Source of the DNA: Magnetococcales bacterium
GTDB taxonomy: Bacteria > Pseudomonadota > Magnetococcia > Magnetococcales > JADFWU01
Reading direction: 5' to 3'
Assembly (NCBI GenBank): GCA_015234045.1
Contig: JADFWU010000012.1
Span: forward strand, 8,700 to 72,699
DNA: 64,000 bases
Below, in pieces: positions 57,601-64,000 of this stretch. The notes under the pieces are model-generated. The model was given only the letters and a program-made list of their open reading frames with translations, did no database searches and was not told the origin of the DNA. Positions within the stretch are counted from its first letter, which is position 1, and each line of letters begins with the position of its first letter. The translations under genes were made by a program, and so were the position numbers.

Positions 57601-60600
57601 GATAGGTGATGGTGGCATCACCATAGAACTCAGCATCTGGAACAAAACGAACAGCCGTAAACCAATCACTAGCCAACGTTAACGCTGCTGTTTCGCTGAC
57701 TGAAACAATCGGTGTCCATGTAACTGTAGTAGCGCCGGTATTCAGCGTGTATTCCCAAGTACCGTTAGCCGAATCCACAGCTGTGATGGCCAGACCAGCA
57801 CTATCGGAAGCGTCTCCATCCACTACCGACAGAGCCGTTAATTCTAAAATAGTAGCGTTGGTTACCGAGGAGGCACCCTCATCAATAGCGTTGAGTGCTA
57901 TTGGTGCTATTGTCACTTCATGGAATATATCTTCACTGCCATTAATCCAATTATCCGTTTTCATTACGGTAGCGATTTTGGATGTACCAAACGTGCTACC
58001 ATCTGACGACCAGACATCGAAACCATGATCACCATAGTAGGAGTTATAGGTATTGACCACTGCAAACAGGGAGTCATTACTCGTGAATAGACCGGTTAGA
58101 TCACCGCTGTAGTAACTACCACCCGTATAATAGGATAATCCAGCGATATCTTTGACAAGCGTGGTGCCTTCCGTGGTGCCATCAGTTTTCCAAAGTTCAT
58201 TACCATTAACGTTATCAGTGTCAGCCAGGAAGAAAAGTGAACCATTCACTTCTGTCAGTTGAGTTGCCTGCCCCACAAAGGAAGAGAGCCCTGTGCCTTC
58301 GTGAAAATCTGTCACTTTAACGGTATTGGCATCTGTCCCATCTGAAGACCACAACTCCCACCCTGATCCATCATGAGCCGCAAAGATGAGCTGCCCATTA
58401 AAGGCAATGCTTTCTCCAAAGCTCGTATCGTAGGCACTGCCATAATAATCTGTCCCGGCATGTAAATCCTTAACCAGACTTGGCGTTGTACTGCCCGCTT
58501 CTATCTTCCACAACTCTCGACCATGGTCAGTAGAAATTTGATCTCCATCATCAGCATTGAAGAAAAGCGTGCTACCGACAACAGTCAGATTATGGGGGCT
58601 ACTGCCTAAGGAATCGCTATTGATATCTGCCACCATTACAGTGCCAGCACTATTGCCATCAGTCACCCAAAGCTCTGTACCATTGCCATAGGAGTAGGCG
58701 GTAAAAAAGAGCTGATTATCAAAGACTGTCAGATTGTCCGGGTTACTGCTGGAGTAGCTGTAGTAATCGGCAATATCCTTAACAAGAGTAACCGTCTCAT
58801 CCGTGCCTTCCAGCTTATGGAGTTCACGACCGAGGTCTGTTGTTTCAGCACTGAAGAATAGATCACCGCCAAACTCAACAAAATGGGTCGGGTGGGAACC
58901 AAGGCTTGAATTGATATTGATATCCGCAACAAGCGTTGTACCCTCAGCCGTTCCATCGGTTTTCCACAGTTCAGCACCATTAACACCATCTGATGCAGAG
59001 AAAAATAGTGAATTATTAAACTCGATGCTGTTCGAACCACCCAAAGCGGCACTGTAGATAGCATTTGAGCTACCGCTACCTGGGTTAATATCTACCAGCA
59101 TTTCTGCGGTGTTTCCATCGGATGACCACAGTTCAGAGCCATACGTGCTATCCAGACCAAGGAACAGTATTTGATCATTAAGGGTATCCATATAGACGGA
59201 AGAATTCACCAATCCAGGACTGGAAACAGTGTGCAGACCGCTTTCGCTTCCTTCATCCAGGAGATATAGCCCATTGGATAGTGCTGGTGAGAACACAGCC
59301 GTAGGAATGGTTGCGAGCAATTCGGGTGCGTCTTGAATGGAAGTCACGGAGATTGCGACTGAATCCGTCACTGCCAATGCACCACCAACACCGGAGTTCC
59401 CAGTATCGGAAACAGTAATGGATAGCGAATCTGAGCCATTAAAATTCTCTGCGCCACGATAAACAACGCCGGAAACGTCACTAAGTGTGGCATTGATCTG
59501 ATCAATGGTTCCAGTCAGAGTCACGGTTTGATTACCGTTACCGGAGATATCCGTTGAAACCAGACCATCCGTTACTGCATCGTTGATGGTTAATGTGCCT
59601 GAATAGGTAGCAAGGGTCACGCTAACCGCTTCAGAACCAGCGTCAATGTCGTCTATCGCCAACCCTGTCAGTGTCAGGTCACTGTCTTCATCAACAGTGT
59701 AGTATGTACCCGGGATGGTAAGCGTTGGCGCATCATTACTGCCGTAGACCGTCACACTGGATTCAATCAACGTCTCACTGAAAGCCGATCCACCGCCAAC
59801 AGTAGAGGCATCGGTTGTGGTGCCATCACTACCGGTGGTCTGATCCCAAGCCCGGAAAGAGATGCCCGCATCACCACTCCAATCCGCATTCGGTACAAAG
59901 CGCACGTAGGTACCACTCATGTACGCCAGCGTCAGTGCATTACTGTCGGAGAGACCATCCATATCATTCCAGCTACTGCCGGAATCCAATGAGTATTGCC
60001 ACATACCATTGGTGTTATCGGTATAGGTAATGGCGATTCCAGATTCGGATGCATCATCAACATCCGACTGATTCCCGTTAAGAATATCACCAATCCAACG
60101 ACCGGTATTATCGGCCTCAGCCACATCCTCTTCCAATACTGGGAAGTAACCGGTCTTCCATGTCATTGTGGTTAGATTATAGGGATTGGCTGAACCGGAA
60201 CCACTGGTGATATCCTCTAGCAGAATCGTTCCATCGGTAGTGCCATCACTACTCCACAGTTCAATCCCATTGGTTGATGTTCCAGCGGAGAAATAGAGCG
60301 TATTATCAACCACGGTCAAATGGTTCACTGATTCATAATCAAACGCTTTTACCAGTGTCGTACCAGTCGATGTGCCATCGGTTACCCAAAGTCCAGTGTC
60401 GCTATTGGCATCATCTGCGACAAAGTAGAGTGACCCATTCATCTCTGTGAAATCGAATGGATAGGACGAGGCATAATTGGTTGCGTTGATATCCTTCAGA
60501 ATGGTCGTACCCGCTGTCGTACCATCTGAAATCCACAGCTCACGGCCTTCAATGCCACTATCTTGGACAGAAAGGATCAAATTCCCGTTGAGTTCGGCCA

Positions 60601-63600
60601 TTTCCACAACGGATGAGCCAAAGCTATTGACCAGTGTCGTACCGGCTTCAGTACCATCAGTGACCCACAACTCGGTGCCATCTGTGTATTTGGTATCTGC
60701 CTTGAAGAATAGAGCGTCACCAACCTGAGTAAAGCTGGTTGGATTGGCGCTGTACGCACCTGTTAACAGATTTTTGACCTGACTCATATTCCCACTGTTG
60801 TCAACTTTCCACAGCTCAGAACCTGTGTCAGCAGTCGTGCCAGCGAAGATCAGATCACCATTAAACTCCGTCAAACTGTTTGCATCATACAGTTCAGCAG
60901 AACCACTGGTATCCGTCACCTCAACAGTGCCTCCAGCTGTGCCATTCGTCTTATACAGGTTTGGCGGACCACCTACGTCTGTTGCACTGAAGAACAGATA
61001 ATCACCCACAACCGTCAGTTCAGAAGGTGAAGAGCCGTAGTGACTGGCAGGATTAATCTCCGCTACCAACGCCGTACCAGCACTTGACCCATCACTCACC
61101 CATAATTCCGAGTTGTTATAACTATCGACGGCTGAGAAAAACAGCTTGTCTTGAAAGAGTGTCAGATTGGATACGTAAGAAGAAGATGCGCCACTGTTAA
61201 TATCCTTGACCAAGACAGTGCCTGAAAGCGTCCCATCAGATTTCCACAGCTCATTGCCCACGCTATTATCATCAGCAACAAAGAAAATCGATTCACCAAG
61301 CTGTGTCAACTCTGACGGAGTGCTGCTAACAGCCACCGAAATCGTCGTTGTGCTTGTAACCGTCGTAAATCCTGGATAGGGACCATTTGGTCCATAACCA
61401 CCTGGAATGTAGGCATAATTATTTATTACCTGCGTCTCTTCCGGTGCAATATCTTTGACCAACTGACCGGAAGTTCCATCATATTGCCACAGCTCATCGC
61501 CTTGATAAGTGTCACCATCATTGGCAACAAAGAACAACGTGTCGTGGCTTAGAGCCAATTCAGGCGCAGTATTGGTGCCCGTCACTACAACAGTGGTATT
61601 CGTGTCCGTAGCTGAGACCATGCCATCATCAATACTGATGGTGAAACTTGTCGTGTGGGTCTGACCAAAAGCAATGGTATCTTCCGGTGTGAACACCAAT
61701 CCCGTCACAGCGGCTTGGGCTTCGTCAACCGTGGCTCCGGTAAGCGTATAAACACCACCGCCCGCATCAGTCAGACCATTCAGTGCTGTGAATGTACCCA
61801 CGGTGGAATCATCAATAACCACAGCCACATCAAGTATCGCACCCACGTCCACATCGTCCAACACAACTGAGCCAAACAGAGCGGAAGAATCAAATTCACC
61901 CATTGTCTGTCCAGCATCAGTGCCGGTAATGGTTGGCGCATCGTTGATTGAGGTTGTCACCACTGAGGATGCGGAATCAACCACAGCACCATAACCATCA
62001 TCTACCGAGATAGAGAAATAGGTGTACTCGGTCAGTCCGACCTCAACCCGGTTTTCAGTGGGGTCAAAAACAAGGCCCTGCAACTCAGCTTGCACAACCG
62101 AGGCAGTACCGCTGAGTGTATAGCTTCCGTCACCATTATCACTGCCTGAGACCAGATTGCTCAGTGATCCTTTATCCATATCATCAAGCATCACAGTGAC
62201 AGACAATGTCTGTTCAGCCGCTGTATCGTCATCAGTGATGGAGACCGTACTAAACGGTGAAATAGCAGCAGTATCATCAACCGTCTGATCGGCACTCACA
62301 CCAGAAATAACCGGCGAATCATTGACCGCCGTACTGATAACGGAGTTAACCGTATCAGTAACCACACCACCAGCCCCATCATCGACCGAAATAGTAAAGA
62401 CCGTGGTTACGGTAGTACCCACAGCAACCAGGTCTGAAGCTGGTGTAAATTCCAGCCCTTGAATTGCTGTTGTTACAGCCGTCTCAGTTCCGGTGTACTC
62501 ATAAACACCGCCACTCAGGTCAGCAAAGTAACCATTGGAATCTGTAAGTGTTCCTTCGGATGGATCATCCAAAGCAATGGTGACCGTCAAGCTCTGAGCC
62601 ACTGCCGTATCAGGATCACTGACCACATAGCCTGAGAAAGGCGCAATAGAGGCGTTATCATCCACCGACTGATTGGCCCCAGATCCGCTGACCTGTGGTG
62701 TATCATTAACTGCGACAACAACCACTGTACTTGCGGTCGAAGTGGTTGAGGCCGTGCCATCATCCACCACTACCGAGAATTGAACTGTCTCAGAGAGATC
62801 CACACCCACACGATCTTCAACAGGTGTGAATGACATGCTTTGAACAGCGGTTTGAGCATCAGCGGGTGTGCCGTTAAATGCGTAAACACCACCGGATTGA
62901 TCCGTAAACCCGCTGTCTGTACTCAAACTACCCTGATCTGGATTAACCAACGCGACGGTAACCGTCACTGTTGTCGAGCTATCCACATCGGAAACCGCCA
63001 TGGTGCTAAACGGTGCAATAGTAGCGTTATCATCAACATACTGACCGGACAACTCATCGGAAATGACCGGTGCATCATTGACTGATTCAACGGTCATAGA
63101 TGCGCTATTGGTACCCGTGCTGTACGCAGAAGTACTATCCAGGTTGGAAAGATCAACATACGCCCCTGAATAGTCACTACTGCCATCCCAAATATGGAAC
63201 TCAATGGAGATATCTCCACCAATCTCCTCACCGGGCTGGAAGCGAATCAAATCATCCGCTGCCAATACAAACGCACTACTGGACGACACAGACGCAATGT
63301 CATACCAGTATGTGCCATCATCCGTGCTGTACTGCCATGTACCGATACCACTGTCCTCAGTCGCCACCAGTGCAACACCGTGAGACGTATCCTCACTGTC
63401 CACATCAACCATGGTGTCATCAATCAGTGTAGAAACAGACACACCAACACCATTGATATCATCTTCACTAATCGCAGTGAGAGTCGTATCACCCGTTGCA
63501 GCAATTGGTTGATCATTGACAGCGGTAATATCAAGATCAATGCTCTGACTATCGAGACTAAAGGCGGATGTGCCGCCAGAACTGCTGGTGTCAGCATATG

Positions 63601-64000
63601 CCCCAACAGAACCCTCAGTCTGATCCCAAGCCAAATAGGTCAGGCTGGCATAATCCCCATTTTCGCCATCGGGCAGATAGCGTACTAAACTGCTGCCTTC
63701 CAGAAGCAGAGCCGCAGAACTGCTAACCGTACCGATATCAGACCAGTTGGCACCACTGTCCGTTGAGTACTGCCAAACCCCTGCACTACTGCTACCCTCA
63801 TCCGTGGCAATGATTGCCATACCACTGAGCGCACTGGAATCCACATCCGCGACATCACTACCCAACAGCGTATCAACCGAGTAACCAGAACTCTCCTGGT
63901 CATCCTCTGTCATACTGCTCAAAGACCAATCATAGGCGCTCAGTGTTGGTGCATCATTGACATCAGACACATCCAGCGTAGCGGTTACCGTGTCATCGGA
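48605..64000 (-). CDS. Giant RTX/cadherin-like repeat surface protein, 5'-truncated
   Basis: At least 5,131 residues; the frame continues through base 64000, and a GTG at 63970 is merely an internal valine. From N to C in the window: wide WQYSTDSG...WDQT-type and NDAPTL-bounded Ig/cadherin modules; four ~120-residue cadherin-like units; four super-units, each with an ELWxSDGT-type propeller-like array plus two Ig-like modules; three LamG (concanavalin-like) domains each with partner modules; a final cadherin-like module; RTX nonapeptides GGDGDDYLDGGLGNDILNGG; and an acidic uncleaved tail. This is the design of type I-secreted, calcium-stiffened adhesins. No secretion genes are in the window. 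Cysteine is almost absent, as usual for such proteins. Exact substrate or partner is unknown. Confidence 0.92.
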   Translation of the reverse strand, partial: SDDTVTATLDVSDVNDAPTLSAYDWSLSSMTEDDQESSGYSVDTLLGSDVADVDSSALSGMAIIATDEGSSSAGVWQYSTDSGANWSDIGTVSSSAALLLEGSSLVRYLPDGENGDYASLTYLAWDQTEGSVGAYADTSSSGGTSAFSLDSQSIDLDITAVNDQPIAATGDTTLTAISEDDINGVGVSVSTLIDDTMVDVDSEDTSHGVALVATEDSGIGTWQYSTDDGTYWYDIASVSSSSAFVLAADDLIRFQPGEEIGGDISIEFHIWDGSSDYSGAYVDLSNLDSTSAYSTGTNSASMTVESVNDAPVISDELSGQYVDDNATIAPFSTMAVSDVDSSTTVTVTVALVNPDQGSLSTDSGFTDQSGGVYAFNGTPADAQTAVQSMSFTPVEDRVGVDLSETVQFSVVVDDGTASTTSTASTVVVVAVNDTPQVSGSGANQSVDDNASIAPFSGYVVSDPDTAVAQSLTVTIALDDPSEGTLTDSNGYFADLSGGVYEYTGTETAVTTAIQGLEFTPASDLVAVGTTVTTVFTISVDDGAGGVVTDTVNSVISTAVNDSPVISGVSADQTVDDTAAISPFSTVSITDDDTAAEQTLSVTVMLDDMDKGSLSNLVSGSDNGDGSYTLSGTASVVQAELQGLVFDPTENRVEVGLTEYTYFSISVDDGYGAVVDSASSVVTTSINDAPTITGTDAGQTMGEFDSSALFGSVVLDDVDVGAILDVAVVIDDSTVGTFTALNGLTDAGGGVYTLTGATVDEAQAAVTGLVFTPEDTIAFGQTHTTSFTISIDDGMVSATDTNTTVVVTGTNTAPELALSHDTLFFVANDGDTYQGDELWQYDGTSGQLVKDIAPEETQVINNYAYIPGGYGPNGPYPGFTTVTSTTTISVAVSSTPSELTQLGESIFFVADDNSVGNELWKSDGTLSGTVLVKDINSGASSSYVSNLTLFQDKLFFSAVDSYNNSELWVSDGSSAGTALVAEINPASHYGSSPSELTVVGDYLFFSATDVGGPPNLYKTNGTAGGTVEVTDTSGSAELYDANSLTEFNGDLIFAGTTADTGSELWKVDNSGNMSQVKNLLTGAYSANPTSFTQVGDALFFKADTKYTDGTELWVTDGTEAGTTLVNSFGSSVVEMAELNGNLILSVQDSGIEGRELWISDGTTAGTTILKDINATNYASSYPFDFTEMNGSLYFVADDANSDTGLWVTDGTSTGTTLVKAFDYESVNHLTVVDNTLYFSAGTSTNGIELWSSDGTTDGTILLEDITSGSGSANPYNLTTMTWKTGYFPVLEEDVAEADNTGRWIGDILNGNQSDVDDASESGIAITYTDNTNGMWQYSLDSGSSWNDMDGLSDSNALTLAYMSGTYVRFVPNADWSGDAGISFRAWDQTTGSDGTTTDASTVGGGSAFSETLIESSVTVYGSNDAPTLTIPGTYYTVDEDSDLTLTGLAIDDIDAGSEAVSVTLATYSGTLTINDAVTDGLVSTDISGNGNQTVTLTGTIDQINATLSDVSGVVYRGAENFNGSDSLSITVSDTGNSGVGGALAVTDSVAISVTSIQDAPELLATIPTAVFSPALSNGLYLLDEGSESGLHTVSSPGLVNSSVYMDTLNDQILFLGLDSTYGSELWSSDGNTAEMLVDINPGSGSSNAIYSAALGGSNSIEFNNSLFFSASDGVNGAELWKTDGTAEGTTLVADININSSLGSHPTHFVEFGGDLFFSAETTDLGRELHKLEGTDETVTLVKDIADYYSYSSSNPDNLTVFDNQLFFTAYSYGNGTELWVTDGNSAGTVMVADINSDSLGSSPHNLTVVGSTLFFNADDGDQISTDHGRELWKIEAGSTTPSLVKDLHAGTDYYGSAYDTSFGESIAFNGQLIFAAHDGSGWELWSSDGTDANTVKVTDFHEGTGLSSFVGQATQLTEVNGSLFFLADTDNVNGNELWKTDGTTEGTTLVKDIAGLSYYTGGSYYSGDLTGLFTSNDSLFAVVNTYNSYYGDHGFDVWSSDGSTFGTSKIATVMKTDNWINGSEDIFHEVTIAPIALNAIDEGASSVTNATILELTALSVVDGDASDSAGLAITAVDSANGTWEYTLNTGATTVTWTPIVSVSETAALTLASDWFTAVRFVPDAEFYGDATITYRAWDQTNSGATNGGSVDITALGTGGTSAFSAADYTNSITVNAVNDAPTASAGTASFTVSEDTDVAITGLSVADSDAGSSDVILTLSVDSGYLTVNDAVAGGVITGDISRNGDHVVTIVGTLDEINTTLADGAGVVYKALENYSGTDTFTVEISDDGATGGGALTDTASIGITISAVQEAPEILTTIPTVMFSPGLTDGLYTLTLADGVMSVPSETATTFSSPGMLVLGDEVLFTGNDGTSGNELWHSDGFSAEMVKDIHDGSSSSRSTLGEFQGIEINGTAFFVADDGTHNEELWMSDGTTTGTKLAADISSHRTYGSNADNFVELGGNLFFSASSSAYGSELFTFDTTDETFSLVVDSYAGSGSSSPNNLVVFDNQIFFSARSDAEGRELWSSDGTASGTALFSDISSYGSYSSSPDNFTVVGSTLFFIASDGYRTSRGEHGRELWTLDAGSSTPSMVTEINTNAIYGYSSSTSFDSFTEFNGQLFFTAHDGNQWSLWSSDGTAGNTVQITDFSNSSALSNTNLVVQNGVLFFLADSDGIDGNELWKTDGTVEGTVLVKDITASTDYHAYHTGYLSGLFALDDKVVAVVNADSYANYAWSNGFDFWTSDGTEVGTNLLDSVAKGDDFMSGDELYLAHALDLSPNTLIIDEDNTTDPGILISDLISKSVVDGDGDSLGIALTSVDSTNGDWQYTLDVDATTVTWTPLVSLSNDAALTLSATAPTAVRFIPDAEWSGTVDFTYLAWDQTNAGASNGATVDLDADDSGTLDLDSEVGGATAFSAMAYTNAAIVNAINDAPTLTASTTAFSVDEDTAVSITDLSVDDLEAGTGNVSLTFSANAGWFVIDESVTGGVAAGQVEGQSSGIVTITGSLDEINATLAATDGVLYQGDSNANGTDTITVTLNDNGLIGIDGEKTDTSTITVTVAAVQDAPELIDGFEAVMFMSSDYTPVLSMYTADGGLETFSPSWNAANSNQAMAILDNQLVFTANNGGTTGYEPWIFDGFTATFIKDIYSGSSNSGAISGNAASAYGVNAEEMNGYLFFAANDGTTGNELWKTDGTAAGTTLVEDINSTANASSSPTNFTAFDGDMFFVATDETYGRELYKVEGDDGTVSLVSDIYTGSSSSWADDLIEFDGYLYFRANDGSVANTELWRSDGTDAGTTLVADINTVANYGSYAHDFTVVGSTLFFVADDGRDAHGTELWKLDAGSSTPSLVAEINTGTNSYSGYAYSTSFGELTEFNSELVFAADSGNGWEVWKSDGTAGNTVKLTSFNTNSSYGNLGQASHFTEVDGSLFFLADSDGNDGNELWKTDGTVEGTQLVKDIAQDSHYNDVTYGYESASVQNLFAMGDKAVAVVRAHEYSYSYPNGSNSSNSTDFWISDGSAAGTTLDYSQATDYNSNLESRSFTSILFNAQGFDAIDEDDTSGTTALVSDLLSRVGSDVDGDGVGLAVTETDDAAGTWSFTTDINAATVTWTNMVSVSESNAVTLMPDTGTAIRFIPEADFSGDANITYRAWDQTNTGATNGQTGVDITAAGTGADTAFSTNTASQSVTVNGIQDVPVMSRFDTAMSMDGQVHLEAGRGFEDALALTGDMTIEAWFNQDSTGSGDQTLISFYGDATSNATDNGLYELSLVADGFFVYSHEFESGNFVEWATNAAPSQDAWHHVALVRAGQTVTLYLDGEIAGTTNFDTGPSGGENGQLYIGSLSGSLNRFDGLMDEVRIWDVARSGDEIRAEMNTIVTDGSFGLVGYWAMDDVTVVTNRVDGVDGAGDATAVDAGSSAYALVDVSSTLPGLSDTLTTPNVSAAPLNVMGGAATDFLVAELLEGYFTDPDPESLGVAIVDADNGGDGSWEYSMDGGTSWSAVGAVTEAAALVLTSDVNNLVRYTPDTAGSGYLDAYIQLRAWDGSDGAVDGSSVDIATAGTGGVTAFSTATLYRSINMAPSAQPGSYSIGEEGTLNGTIGSDDYDSSTLSYSVTGQPESGVVSLNVSTGDWVYEPDVNFFGADSFTVRVSDELGGGSDAVIDVTVTGTQDAPYFESFTRHVTLGGTSEYLNAGGGVGQPFVITEDLTIEAWVKPTLGTTSHPIVCFSGGAAADVDNTLYSLSIDSDGTFTLVQEYGAESFETLAFDNPPIASDTWYHVALSRDSVDQTVTLYLDGQLAGRLDYVNPLSGGQNGILTIGRDEAGSNYFDGDMDEVRVWDVSRTQADIQSDIFRTLSGAEEGLVGYWPLDESTGGVADNLVGTSGGDADWAGSVVSTVSDIAGPAIMMPDDVVTVSTSGVLVSDFVDLIGTDPDGDVLGVAITGLTETNGSWAYSTDSGTNWNTFGTLADATATLLDGDALLRYEGTVDYTSGSTANLTYRLWDQSDSNASGDINITVSTSGGTTAFSDTTQTSALNFVPSMTVQDGSPISLDEDTAITSGITSTDEEGDALTFGVEEAPINGTLTVDPGTGAWTYTPDPDFDGSETFTLNVHDQYSGHNTEQVTVNINPINDAPAIPTLGDHLTLDGVGDVVDAGRGTLDAFAIAGDLTLETWVRLDAVGTDEQFLMAFHEQGITTYLNNAYYALKVDVNGDLVYFHESGTDILLNEVTFDTNLTTDAWHHVSLVRDATTNEVTLYLDGVLVGSGTYSNGDPTDGGNSRLYIGGNSNLDQTLNGDLDEVRIWDTIRSEEEIRENMYQSLDVSDANLIGNFDMADLTGLSALNQASVASTGGVDAAGVILASMDQAISHTVIDNDVDDDISTLNFALDADVTHGTLVFSTTDGTYTYTPDTSFVGTDSFSYTVTDQGGLSDSGTIGITVHDSGAQGGLTQLGTEGNDAMLGSSGADALMGYGGDDLLKGSIGDDTLMGGDGDDYLDGGLGNDILNGGPGDDILVWDSLDLGTVDGGADDDTLMLDGDALSLDLTQIDNALYKGIENIDLTGSGDNSVTLDLADILDLSDESDQLIITGDAGDTVNIGGIWNTETDTVIDSITYGTYTLDSATLLIDDTVTQNFVDMT
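48960..49180 (-). repeat. RTX calcium-binding nonapeptide repeats
   Basis: About six consecutive GGxGxDxLx units (for example GYGGDDLLKG, GGDGDDYLDG, GGLGNDILNG) near the C-terminus, followed by ~120 residues of acidic, beta-rich secretion-signal region. They bind calcium outside the cell and mark type I secretion. Confidence 0.9.
49510..52910 (-). repeat. Three-copy ~1.4-kb repeat with LamG domains
   Basis: LamG-like domains occupy roughly 52330-52905, 50900-51490 and 49510-50105. Each shows a VxLxxG..L.AGxG opening, DLTIEAW-type strand, WHHVALVRD-type strand, VTLYLDGxxxG, LYIGxxxG and MDEVRIWDxxRS. Between them stand WEYS/WAYS modules and a DEDTAITS-type cadherin module. The starts are about 1,415 and 1,385 bases apart. 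Confidence 0.8.
53350..61570 (-). repeat. Four-copy ~2.25-kb super-repeat with ELWxSDGT arrays
   Basis: Each super-unit starts at an (x)APEL/I phrase (anchors near 61570, 59335, 57075 and 54825, spacing about 2,235, 2,260 and 2,250 bases). A ~1.4-kb array then carries multiple copies of the ELWxSDGTxxGTxLVxDI motif, as in propeller-like repeats (array ends near 60150, 57910, 55680 and 53350). In each it is followed by a WxYTL...RFIPDAE...YRAWDQT module; the first three also carry an NDAPT...DEDT...GVxY Ig-like module before the next array. Confidence 0.75.
61570..63075 (-). repeat. Four cadherin/Ig-like repeats of ~120 residues
   Basis: Protein-level tandem units inside the giant gene. Each opens with NDxPxISG-like text, then QxVDDxAxIAPFS, a GSL/GTL-containing strand, a GxYxxxGT strand, LxFTPxxxxV, and FxISVDDG. 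The period is near 360-380 bases. The fourth copy has drifted (GQTMGEFDSSALFGSV). Confidence 0.75.

Noticed and set aside
53350-61570. Regular repeats that could suggest a CRISPR array
   Set aside because: The repeats are imperfect, vary in spacing at the short scale, and are codon-phased within one long protein.
49000-63900. Many plus-strand and off-frame open stretches inside the giant gene
   Set aside because: They are antisense or shifted shadows of a low-stop, repetitive coding sequence; no start signals support them.

Overview
The window looks like a chromosomal segment of a Gram-negative bacterium, probably a Pseudomonadota. The signs are a SPOR-domain cell-envelope protein, Wzx/Wzz-type polysaccharide genes, c-type cytochromes with Sec signals, diguanylate cyclases, a che-like phosphorelay and an RTX-type giant secreted protein. 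Genus cannot be read from the sequence. No phage, plasmid or transposase core genes are visible.

Layout. (1) 1-1.36 kb: the end of a SPOR protein, a small Ala/Ser-rich protein and tRNA-Pro(GGG), each with a terminator. (2) 1.46-8.4 kb: a tightly packed five-gene operon right after the tRNA. It encodes DndC, DndD, a DndE-like domain fused to an FtsK/SpoIIIE translocase, an ABC/AAA15-type ATPase and a DUF4435 TOPRIM-like protein. I read this as a DNA phosphorothioation module joined in line to a PARIS-like (AriA/AriB) effector pair. It is the best candidate here for an undescribed defence system. (3) 8.4-19.9 kb: a possible small-metabolite region with a SAM methyltransferase, a cNMP-regulated patatin phospholipase, a B12-binding radical SAM enzyme, a VTT membrane protein, a one-module NRPS (C-A-T-TE) and a divergent fold-type-I PLP enzyme. 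(4) 20-29 kb: an exopolysaccharide locus with two sulfotransferases, two GT4 glycosyltransferases, Wzz and Wzx, facing a pectate-lyase-like protein with a phage tail-fibre N-terminus. (5) 29.1-36.5 kb: a leftward phosphorelay operon of CheA-like kinase, single-domain response regulator, CheC-like phosphatase and two large multidomain histidine kinases, with no MCP, CheW or CheY/B/R set. (6) 36.6-39 kb: a GIY-YIG/DUF123 protein, RtcB RNA ligase and a TPR protein. (7) 39.3-48.4 kb: a PAS-PAS-GGDEF cyclase; an AAA ATPase plus subtilisin-like protease pair resembling the IetAS defence system; a c-haem-sensing GGDEF protein with a dihaem cytochrome c; and a small ferredoxin-fold protein. (8) 48.6-64 kb: the 3' 15.4 kb of one giant gene on the minus strand, at least 5,131 residues. 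It contains cadherin/Ig-like repeats, a ~2.25-kb super-repeat present four times, a ~1.4-kb LamG-containing repeat present three times, and terminal RTX nonapeptides. It runs off the window.

How it fits together. Much of the window serves surface life (sulfated polysaccharide, giant adhesin, c-di-GMP and phosphorelay sensing). Two separate multi-gene systems probably protect against phage.
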